A stretch of 7,585 bases of DNA from Sphingomonadales bacterium. GTDB lineage: Bacteria; Pseudomonadota; Alphaproteobacteria; Sphingomonadales; Sphingomonadaceae. Each line of letters begins with the position of its first letter. Positions within the stretch are counted from its first letter, which is position 1. Both the position numbers and the translations under genes were made by a program. The DNA lies in assembly GCA_020200935.1 (NCBI GenBank), contig JAIVHR010000231.1, positions 1 to 7,585 on the forward strand, written 5' to 3'. Shown piece by piece: positions 1 through 6,990 of the stretch. The notes below the pieces were generated by a model. That model was given only the letters and a program-made list of their open reading frames with translations. It had not been told where the DNA came from and ran no database searches.

Positions 1-170
1 ATCTGCACCGGGCTGACATCGAAGGGCAGCACGGCCACCTCGCCGACCTTTTCGACGCCGTCGGCAATACGCTTCACCGTGGCCTGGCAATAACCGCAGA
101 TCACGGCGGGCAGCGCAGGCGAGCGGAAGATCACTTCCGCGCCGCAATTGGGGCAGTTTTCCGATTGCAT
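1..170 (-). CDS. DUF4178-type zinc-ribbon protein, N-terminal part
   Basis: Only the first 56 codons lie in the window; the gene continues beyond the left edge. The visible N-terminus carries a four-cysteine zinc ribbon (CPNC at residues 6-9 and CGYC at 25-28), then the short segment EVIFRSPALPAVICGYC and a stretch VGEVAVLPFDVSPVQ (42-56). That layout, two CxxC pairs followed by 'SPxQ', is what I recall of DUF4178 proteins, which are often encoded next to SPFH/YdjI proteins as here. The biochemical role is unknown. The ATG at 170 is preceded by a strong purine run (AAGGGGGA, minus strand, about 181-187) ten bases upstream, which fixes the start. It lies downstream of the SPFH gene on the same strand, separated by 122 bp that contain a palindromic repeat. 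Family assignment rests on the N-terminus only; the rest of the domain is unseen. Confidence 0.72.
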   Translation of the reverse strand, partial: MQSENCPNCGAEVIFRSPALPAVICGYCQATVKRIADGVEKVGEVAVLPFDVSPVQ

Positions 171-179
171 TTTAGGCAA

Positions 180-187
180 TCCCCCTT
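180..187 (-). promoter_or_regulatory. Ribosome binding site of the DUF4178-type gene
   Basis: On the minus strand the bases AAGGGGGA end about ten bases before the ATG at 170. The site gives the downstream gene its own translation start even if it is co-transcribed with the SPFH gene. Confidence 0.6.
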
Positions 188-198
188 TGCCCTTCACC

Positions 199-276
199 GT
201 ACTCCTGCGAAAACAGGAGCCCCGGGCCGCGAGCGACTCTCTCAGCCGCCCTGGGCTCCTGCTTGCGCAGGAGCAC
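199..276. repeat. Two-armed palindromic (REP-like) intergenic repeat
   Basis: Two 27-bp arms, 199-225 and 250-276, are inverted copies of each other with 23 of 27 positions matching by eye. A 24-bp spacer separates them. Each arm is also a hairpin by itself: CTCCTG-cgaaaa-CAGGAG in the left arm and GCTCCTGC-ttgc-GCAGGAGC in the right. This is the architecture of REP/BIME-type elements, which are dispersed in many genomes and mobilised by RAYT transposases. The motif resembles a repeat I associate with sphingomonad intergenic regions, but that is recollection. It lies just after the SPFH stop codon and could act as a transcript-end stabiliser or attenuator between the two minus-strand genes. 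There is no T-tract, so a classical intrinsic terminator is not supported. Confidence 0.75.
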
Positions 277-292
277 TGTCCTCATTCGGCCA

Positions 293-1303
293 TCAAACCT
301 GCTTCAGCAGCTCGGCCTTCTTCGCCTCGAATTCCTCTTTCGACAAGGCGCCCGCCTCATGCAGCTTGTGGAGCTTTTCGATCCGCTCGAACGGATCGAC
401 GTCCGATCCGCCGCCGCCGGCGGGTTGCGCGGGTTGCGCGGCCTGCTGCGGTTGGGCGAAGGCACCGGCCATGGCATGGCCGATCGCCACCCCGGCGCCG
501 GCGCCGGCGCCGATCCCCGCCATACCGCCTTCCTGTTCGGCCGCCTTCTCGATCGCCTCGGCGGCCTGGAATTTGGCATATTTGTCGAGATCGCCGATCA
601 CCCGCATCGAGCTCGATTTGTCGAGATGCTTCTGCACTTCCTCGGGCAGCGAAACGCTCTCGACGAAGAAGCTCGGCACTTCGAGGCCATATTGGGCGAA
701 GGCCGGGTCGACCGCGTCCTTGAGCGCCTCGGACAGTTTCTGCTGATTGGCGGCGAGATCGAGAAACGGAATGCCGCCGCTGCCGAGCCCGGTGGCGAGC
801 GCGGTCATGATCGCGGCGCGCAATTGCGGCTCGATATCCTTGACCATCACCTTTTCGAGCGTGCCGACGAGGCTCGCATAGAAGGGGGCGATTTCCTTGA
901 CGCGAAAGCTGTAGGTGCCGAAGGCGCGCAGCCGCACCGGGCCGAGCTCGGCATCGCGGATCGTCACCGGCTGGGCGGTGCCCCATTTGAGGTTCAGCTG
1001 CTCCTTCTGCGAGAAGAAATAGACGTCGGTCTTGAACGGCGATTCGAAAGCCTTGTCCCAGTTTTTGAGGTTGGTCAGGATCGGCATGTTCGAGGTCTCG
1101 AGCGTGTGCAGCCCGGGGCCGTACATGTCGGCGAGCACGCCCTCGTCGACGACCACCGCGGCCTGCGTCTCGCGCACCGTCAGCTGGGCGCCGTTCTGGA
1201 TCTCATTATCGGCGAAATCGAATCTCTCGGCGAGTTCGCCGGGTTCCTCGGTCCATTCGATGACGTCGATGAATTGCTTGGAGATGAAATCCCGCAATGC
1301 CAT
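293..1303 (-). CDS. SPFH/SHOCT domain protein, YdjI (virion core protein-like) family
   Basis: The product is 336 residues. The N-terminus (MALRDFISKQFIDVIEW) and the SPFH/Band-7-like region (about 20-240) match the YdjI 'virion core protein' group. A probable coiled region follows at about 235-257. Residues 259-299 form a low-complexity Gly/Ala/Pro/Gln linker, and 302-336 form a SHOCT helix pair (KLHEAGALSKEEFEAKKAEL). No signal peptide or clear membrane span is visible. SPFH proteins usually oligomerise at membranes; Bacillus YdjI acts with a PspA-type membrane-stress system, so a role in membrane stress is a family-level inference. A GGGAGGA ribosome site (minus strand, 1311-1317) lies seven bases upstream of the ATG, supporting this start. 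The next gene downstream is the zinc-ribbon DUF4178-type gene, a common partner. It is divergent from acs across 204 bp. Confidence 0.85.
   Translation of the reverse strand: MALRDFISKQFIDVIEWTEEPGELAERFDFADNEIQNGAQLTVRETQAAVVVDEGVLADMYGPGLHTLETSNMPILTNLKNWDKAFESPFKTDVYFFSQKEQLNLKWGTAQPVTIRDAELGPVRLRAFGTYSFRVKEIAPFYASLVGTLEKVMVKDIEPQLRAAIMTALATGLGSGGIPFLDLAANQQKLSEALKDAVDPAFAQYGLEVPSFFVESVSLPEEVQKHLDKSSSMRVIGDLDKYAKFQAAEAIEKAAEQEGGMAGIGAGAGAGVAIGHAMAGAFAQPQQAAQPAQPAGGGGSDVDPFERIEKLHKLHEAGALSKEEFEAKKAELLKQV
493..512. repeat. GGCGCC micro-repeat inside the SPFH linker
   Basis: Three tandem GGCGCC units encode part of the Gly-Ala linker (GAGAGAG, about residues 264-271 of the SPFH protein). The unit is six bases, so gain or loss of copies would keep frame and only change linker length. 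It is also self-complementary, a plausible slippage or sequencing trouble spot. Confidence 0.5.
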
Positions 1304-1507
1304 GTCGCTTTCCTCCCTTCGGCTGCCAACCCCGATCTAGCGCAGACGATGCGTCGCGCATAGCAGTTTACTGATATAGGCGAGCAACACGGTAAATTGA
1401 AGATCGGACGCGGCGAAAATCGCATGGTCCCACAGCCTGCCGATAATATCCTTGCTATGCCCCCCGCCCTCCCGGCAATAAGACGCGCGCAACAGGAGAG
1501 CGATCGT
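1304..1507. promoter_or_regulatory. Divergent regulatory region between the SPFH gene and acs
   Basis: This 204-bp gap separates two start codons facing away from each other, so promoters for both directions should lie here. It is noticeably more AT-rich around 1360-1450 than the flanking genes. Toward acs, GATAAT at 1442-1447 resembles a -10 element, but I see no convincing -35 at the right distance. Toward the SPFH gene, the minus strand reads TTGCTC near 1381-1386 followed by AT-rich sequence. A small dyad, CAGT-TT-ACTG, lies at about 1366-1375. None of these is strong enough to name a sigma factor or regulator. The region as a promoter zone is well supported by gene layout; the individual boxes are guesses. 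Confidence 0.5.
1494..1498 (+). promoter_or_regulatory. Ribosome binding site of acs
   Basis: AGGAG lies nine bases before the ATG at 1508. It decides the start: the open frame extends upstream to a TTG at 1397, but that site has no such sequence and the extra 37 residues do not resemble acetyl-CoA synthetase. Confidence 0.8.
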
Positions 1508-3451
<1,944 letters not shown>

Positions 3452-3453
3452 CG

Positions 3454-3762
3454 CTAGAGGTCTTGCCCGGTCCGGACGATGCGGTCGTGATCCATCGCCT
3501 GATGGAGGATGCGGACAATCCAGAGGATTTCACCGTCAATCGTATAAAAGACGCGATGGCTACGGCACGGATAGGTCCGAATCTCGGGTTCGCCGCGTCT
3601 GAAAACCCGACCCGCCTTGGGATAGCGTTCGATCATCGCCCAGACTTCGTCGAAATCCGCCAGATAATGCCGTGCCGTTTCGATGCCGAATTCGCCATGG
3701 CTGAAAGCGAGGATGGCCGCCAAATCCTGTTCGGCGGTCGAACGAAATCTCAGCTCAGCCAA
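3454..3762 (-). CDS. ParE/RelE-family toxin of a type II toxin-antitoxin pair
   Basis: The 102-residue product has the compact ParE/RelE layout: an N-terminal strand and helix pair (ELRFRSTAEQDLAAILAF, 3-20), YP at 47-48 with G51, an Arg at 62, the strand HRVFYTIDGEILWIVRIL (69-86) and a terminal HQAMD (87-91). ParE toxins usually poison DNA gyrase and RelE-like ones cleave mRNA on ribosomes; I cannot tell which applies. Many relatives end in HQRMD, so Ala at 89 may weaken activity. The only usable start is TTG at 3762: a stop (TAA) lies seven codons upstream with no ATG or GTG between. It has no close ribosome site, but its first eight bases overlap the antitoxin fragment, which suggests translational coupling. 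Nothing in it is truncated or frameshifted. Confidence 0.82.
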   Translation of the reverse strand: MAELRFRSTAEQDLAAILAFSHGEFGIETARHYLADFDEVWAMIERYPKAGRVFRRGEPEIRTYPCRSHRVFYTIDGEILWIVRILHQAMDHDRIVRTGQDL

Positions 3763-3856
3763 GGGTTTTTCGGTGGGCGGCCATTATCTCCGCGACGCTA
3801 CGCTCGCTGGGCGGCGACGCCAAACCTTCGTCGATCGCCTCGTTGAGCCAGCTCAT
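3755..3856 (-). pseudogene. Truncated ParD-like antitoxin, C-terminal remnant (33 codons)
   Basis: The frame reads MSWLNEAIDEGLASPPSERS, then VAEIMAAHRKTLG and a stop that overlaps the toxin start by eight bases. The order antitoxin-then-toxin with a short overlap is typical of parDE operons, and this peptide resembles the C-terminal tail of ParD antitoxins (a 'WL...I.EGLAS' helix followed by 'v.EI.a..R'). Full ParD proteins are about 80-90 residues, with a ribbon-helix-helix DNA-binding domain first. Here an in-frame TGA lies only two codons before the ATG, and the upstream DNA is unmistakably SDR coding sequence, so the DNA-binding half is absent. The tail is the part that normally wraps the toxin, so the fragment might still neutralise it if translated. 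No strong ribosome site precedes the ATG. It could also be non-functional debris. Confidence 0.6.
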
Positions 3857-4853
3857 GCTCGATCAGGCTGCGCGCTGTGTCCTCGATCGTCCGTTCCTCG
3901 TCGCGGGTCTGCCAGCCGAGCTTTTCCTTGGCGTGGCCCGCATCGCAATGGCGCACCTTGCCGAGCTCGGAGGTGACCTGCCGGATCACCGGATCGAACA
4001 GCGCGAACAGCTTGACCAGCCAGTCGGGCAGCCGCCGCGTCGGCACCTTCTTCGCCTCCTCGCCGAGCCGGGCGCGGATCACCCGGCCGACATCGTATAG
4101 CTTGTAGAACTTCCCGGCCGCGATGAAGCGCTCGCCATCCATGCCGGGCGCGGTCAGCGCCTTGACGTGGAGATCGGCGACGTCGCGGACATCGACGATG
4201 CAAAAGCCGAGATCGGGCACGCCGGGCATCGATCCGTCCATCAGTTTCCTGACCGCCTCGAGCGAGGTCGAGAAATCGGCGCTCATGATCGGCCCGAGCA
4301 CCATCGAGGGATTGATCGTGCAGAATTCCATGCCGGCTCCGCTCGCCAGCATCCAGTCGCGCGCCGCCCGCTCGGCGACGGTCTTCGATTTGACGTAGGG
4401 GTAGATGTCGGGATGGCTGAGGTCGGTCCAGCGGCTCTCGTCGAACGTATGCTCGCCGCGGCCGACGCCATAGGCGACGGCGGCGACCGAGGAGGTCATG
4501 ACCACCCGCTCGATGCCCGCCTGCTTGGCGAAGCGCAGCGCCCTCAGCGCCCCCTCGCGCGCCGGCACGACGAGATCGTCCTCGTCCTTCGGCGTGGCGC
4601 CGGGCAGCGGGGAGGCGACATGGAGCAGGTGGCTGCAGCCTTCCATCGACTCGGCCCAGCCCGCGTCGTCGGTCAGATCGGCGGCGAAGAAACGGAGCTT
4701 CGCATTGTCGGTCGCCAGCACGTCGCGCACTGCCTGTTCCCTGGCCAACGAGCGGATCGTCGTGTTGACCTCCCACCCTTCCTCGATCAGCTGGCGGATG
4801 ATGAAACCGGCGATATAGCCGCTGCCGCCGGTCACGAGCACTTTTCTGGCCAT
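3798..4853 (-). CDS. Extended SDR family NAD(P)-dependent reductase, dihydroflavonol-4-reductase-like
   Basis: The 351-residue product has the nucleotide-binding motif TGGSGYIAG (8-16), an Arg at 34 after the second strand that favours NADPH, a conserved DL pair near 59-60, catalytic Ser at 121/122 (VMTSSVAAVAYG) and the YxxxK pair Y153-K157. This is the extended (atypical-type) SDR group containing dihydroflavonol reductase, cinnamoyl-CoA reductase and bacterial aldehyde reductases; it likely reduces a carbonyl or oxidises an alcohol of unknown structure. A GGGGAGGA ribosome site (minus strand, 4859-4866) precedes the ATG. The family-like sequence ends around TARSLIEHEL (326-335); the last 16 residues, rich in Arg, overlap the antitoxin remnant in another frame and look like read-through after loss of the original stop. 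It is divergent from the FAD oxidoreductase with 61 bp between starts. Confidence 0.88.
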   Translation of the reverse strand: MARKVLVTGGSGYIAGFIIRQLIEEGWEVNTTIRSLAREQAVRDVLATDNAKLRFFAADLTDDAGWAESMEGCSHLLHVASPLPGATPKDEDDLVVPAREGALRALRFAKQAGIERVVMTSSVAAVAYGVGRGEHTFDESRWTDLSHPDIYPYVKSKTVAERAARDWMLASGAGMEFCTINPSMVLGPIMSADFSTSLEAVRKLMDGSMPGVPDLGFCIVDVRDVADLHVKALTAPGMDGERFIAAGKFYKLYDVGRVIRARLGEEAKKVPTRRLPDWLVKLFALFDPVIRQVTSELGKVRHCDAGHAKEKLGWQTRDEERTIEDTARSLIEHELAQRGDRRRFGVAAQRA

Positions 4854-4914
4854 GGCGATCCTCCCCTTCGCGCAGGGGATACGCTTTTGCGTTGCGGATT
4901 GCTACGTGCCGGCG
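4854..4914. promoter_or_regulatory. Short divergent promoter region between SDR and FAD oxidoreductase genes
   Basis: Sixty-one bases separate the two start codons. They contain an inverted repeat, TCCCC (4862-4866) and GGGGA (4875-4879), with an eight-base spacer. On the minus-strand transcript this pairs part of the SDR ribosome site (GGGGAGGA) with CCCC upstream, so it could mask translation or could be a small operator. No convincing -35/-10 pair is visible, and promoters may extend into either gene. Confidence 0.4.
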
Positions 4915-5829
4915 ATGCGTGAGGTCGACATACTCGTCATCGGCGCCGGGATCGCCGGGCTGTCGGCGGCGGCGCGCTTCGCCGGGCATGGCGAGACGGT
5001 CGTGATCGAGGCCGAAGAAGCGCCCGGCTATCATGCCTCGGGGCGCAGTGTGACCTTCTGCCATTTCGGCATCGGCGATCCGTTGGTCAAACGCCTCACA
5101 TCGGTCAGCCGCGCAACTTTCGCCGCGCCGCCCGAGCCCGGCGAAACGCCGATCGCCCGGCGCCACCCGGCGCTGCATATCGCCCGGGCGGACCAGAAAG
5201 CCGAGCTGGATGCGCTCGAAAGCATCCACCGCACCCTCTCGCCCGATTATCGCCGGATGAGCGGCGCGGAGGCGGCCGAGATCGTCCCGCTGCGCACAGG
5301 CGGCGAGGACGGCATCGCCCATGCGCTGTTCGATCCCGACGGCTACAAGCTCGATGCACACGCGATGCTGCAGCGGCATCTGCGGGCGCTCCGCGCGGCG
5401 GGCGGCGGCGCCGATGTCTCGGGCTGGCCCTTCACCAAGACCGTCGCCGACGGCTTCTATTTCCTCCCCGAAGGCGCCGGCCGCCTCCTCGCCTCGCCGA
5501 TGGATCAGACGGTGTCCGATCCCTGCGACGCGAGCCCCGAGGAGATCGACATCGCCACCATCGCCTGGCGCATCGAGCAGGCGACGACGATGAAAGTCTC
5601 GCGCATTGCCCATAGCTGGGCCGGGCTCAGGAGTTTCACCCCCACCGAGCTGCCGGTCGCCGGCTATGCCCCCGACGCGCCGGGCTTCTTCTGGCTCGCC
5701 GGCCAGGGCGGCTTCGGCCTCCAGACCTCGCCGGCAATGGCGATGGCGGCCGAAGCGCTGCTGCTCGGCCTCGAATGGCCCGAAATACTGCGAAGTCGGC
5801 AGATCGAGCCGGAGGCGCTCGCGCCCTGA
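4915..5829 (+). CDS. FAD-dependent oxidoreductase (DAO/DadA-like), apparently internally deleted
   Basis: The product is 304 residues from the ATG at 4915. The ADP-binding fold is clear: VIGAGIAGLSAA (8-19, G10-G12-G15), the ribose-binding Glu at 32, then SGRS (42-45). The C-terminal half also fits: GFYFLPEGAGRLLASP (180-195), HSWAGLRSFTP (233-243) and the FAD-contacting LAGQGGFGLQTSPA (261-274). Relatives I recall are about 370 residues and carry between these halves a segment with an 'AAGAWAD'-type FAD motif. Here RAAGGG (160-165) runs straight into ADVSGWPF (166-173), so about 65-70 residues seem missing, in frame. The family oxidises amino acids, amines or 2-hydroxy acids; substrate is unknown and activity is doubtful. 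An upstream in-frame ATG at 4852 would add 21 residues before the first strand, which is unlikely. No clear ribosome site precedes 4915. Confidence 0.75.
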   Translation: MREVDILVIGAGIAGLSAAARFAGHGETVVIEAEEAPGYHASGRSVTFCHFGIGDPLVKRLTSVSRATFAAPPEPGETPIARRHPALHIARADQKAELDALESIHRTLSPDYRRMSGAEAAEIVPLRTGGEDGIAHALFDPDGYKLDAHAMLQRHLRALRAAGGGADVSGWPFTKTVADGFYFLPEGAGRLLASPMDQTVSDPCDASPEEIDIATIAWRIEQATTMKVSRIAHSWAGLRSFTPTELPVAGYAPDAPGFFWLAGQGGFGLQTSPAMAMAAEALLLGLEWPEILRSRQIEPEALAP

Positions 5830-5913
5830 GGATCGGCCGACTTTCCGCCGCATCAGCGCCCCCGCCCAAGCCCCGTTCACACTGTTTTTACCCTGTTGCG
5901 ACATAGAAGCGCG
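5830..5913 (+). promoter_or_regulatory. Intergenic gap with possible promoter before the PAP2 gene
   Basis: In these 84 bases the stretch TTCACA (5876-5881), 17 bases including a T-run, and CGACAT (5899-5904) could be a weak -35/-10 pair for the PAP2 gene. The match is poor at the -10. No hairpin terminator for the upstream gene is visible. Confidence 0.25.
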
Positions 5914-6945
5914 ATGGAACATCGCCCGATATCGCACGCGCAGGCGGAGCCGCTGGCGCGGCTGCGCGGCTGGCCGCGATGGCCCTGGCTGCTGATCGCC
6001 GCCGTCGCCGCTATCGATCTTGTGTGGCTCGCCGTTGCGCCTGCCCAGCTGACCGCCGCCTCGTGGCGCACGATCGCGATGCTCGTGCCGATCATCCTCG
6101 CGGCGCTCTATTGCGCCCGGCGGTTTCGCGACCGCGAGATCGTCTACGTGCTGTGCGCCGGCATCGGCTTCCTGCTCGCCGCCTGGCCGGTGCTGCGCCT
6201 GTTCAACCATCTCACCATGTCGACCGCCCTGCCGTGGGCGGACCCGGCGCTGAGCCGCATGGACGGCCTGCTCGGTTTCGACTGGTTCGCCTATATCGCC
6301 TGGCTCGACTCCCAGCCCTGGCTGCTCAAGCTGATGGGCGCCTGCTACACGGGGCTCGACCGCTATTCGGTATTCTTCTTCGCGCTTTTGGCCTGCGCTG
6401 CCGGACGGCGGACGAGCTGCTTCGAGCTGATCGGCCTGTTCGTCATCAGCGCGGTGCTGTGCTCGGCGATCGGCATGGCGTTTCCCGCCCAGGCCGCGAT
6501 GGCCTATTACGCTCCCGATCTTACGGGCATGGACTATGTCCACGCCGCGGTCGGCACCTATCATATCGAGCATCTCGAACGTTTGCGTGGGGCGACAGCA
6601 CCGATCCTCGATCTGGGCAATCTGCCCGGCCTCGTTACCTTCCCCTCGTTCCACACCGCGATGGGCATCATCCTCATCTATGTCTGCCGCCGGTCGCGTC
6701 CGCTCTTCGCGGCGAGCCTCGCGATCAACGTCACCATGATCGCCGCCACGCCGCTGTTCGGCAGCCATTATGTGATCGATCTTATCGGCGGGGTTATCGC
6801 CGCTTTGGTCTCGATCGCGATCTTCGCCAAGCTCCAGAAACTCGAAGCGGGCGGCCGAGCCGCCGCCGCGGGTTTCGACTGGCCCGAGGCACTCGCCGGC
6901 GACAGAGCCCCCGCCCCGCTCGATCCGAAAAGACTCTGGCGCTGA
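5914..6945 (+). CDS. PAP2_3/Aur1-like membrane phosphatase or phosphotransferase
   Basis: The 343-residue product is a polytopic inner-membrane protein. Hydrophobic segments are visible at about 26-43, 53-68, 78-96, 151-165, 171-190, 248-259, 264-282 and 287-305. The PAP2 catalytic motifs are FPSFH (243-247) and GSHYVIDLIGG (283-293), with H247, H285 and D289 as the expected phosphate-transfer residues. The first PAP2 motif (KxxxxxxRP) is not evident, as in the Aur1/inositol-phosphorylceramide-synthase branch, which this resembles most. Members transfer or remove phosphate head groups on lipids; in a sphingolipid-making bacterium a ceramide or diacylglycerol substrate is plausible but unproven. 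The start at ATG 5914 is preferred over TTG 5896, which adds six residues; only a weak GAAG precedes it. The C-terminal ~35 residues are a Pro/Ala-rich cytosolic tail. The sulfotransferase gene follows after 45 bp. Confidence 0.85.
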   Translation: MEHRPISHAQAEPLARLRGWPRWPWLLIAAVAAIDLVWLAVAPAQLTAASWRTIAMLVPIILAALYCARRFRDREIVYVLCAGIGFLLAAWPVLRLFNHLTMSTALPWADPALSRMDGLLGFDWFAYIAWLDSQPWLLKLMGACYTGLDRYSVFFFALLACAAGRRTSCFELIGLFVISAVLCSAIGMAFPAQAAMAYYAPDLTGMDYVHAAVGTYHIEHLERLRGATAPILDLGNLPGLVTFPSFHTAMGIILIYVCRRSRPLFAASLAINVTMIAATPLFGSHYVIDLIGGVIAALVSIAIFAKLQKLEAGGRAAAAGFDWPEALAGDRAPAPLDPKRLWR

Positions 6946-6972
6946 GCGAATCCGCTGCTAGAATCCGGCTCT

Positions 6973-6980
6973 GGAGGGGG
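6973..6980 (+). promoter_or_regulatory. Ribosome binding site of the sulfotransferase gene
   Basis: GGAGGGGG ends ten bases before the ATG at 6991 and supports that start over internal ATG codons such as the one encoding residue 14. Confidence 0.7.
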
Positions 6981-6990
6981 ATTTTTGCAC

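Noticed and set aside
202..276. The palindromes as an intrinsic terminator for the SPFH gene.
   Set aside because: The hairpins lack a following T-tract in the minus-strand direction, and the paired-arm structure fits a REP-like repeat better.
263..1363. A 366-codon plus-strand frame antisense to the SPFH gene.
   Set aside because: The SPFH/SHOCT product in the other strand is clear, has a strong ribosome site, and the plus-strand translation shows only mirrored composition.
1366..1375. CAGT-TT-ACTG dyad as a regulator binding site upstream of acs.
   Set aside because: The four-base arms are too short to stand out from chance in a 204-bp region, and I recognise no regulator with this site.
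1397..1507. A 37-codon N-terminal extension of acs starting at a TTG.
   Set aside because: No ribosome site precedes it, the residues do not match acetyl-CoA synthetases, and AGGAG sits correctly before the ATG at 1508, which gives the normal family length.
4852..4914. An upstream ATG for the FAD oxidoreductase that overlaps the SDR start codon.
   Set aside because: It would put 21 extra residues before the first Rossmann strand, whereas family members begin a few residues before it; the ATG at 4915 fits better, although neither has a good ribosome site.
3853..6768. A 971-codon open frame on the minus strand, spanning the SDR gene and antisense to the FAD oxidoreductase and PAP2 genes.
   Set aside because: It is a composition artefact of GC-rich DNA: its translation is Arg/Asp/Gly-rich with no domain, and it lies over genes with clear motifs in other frames.
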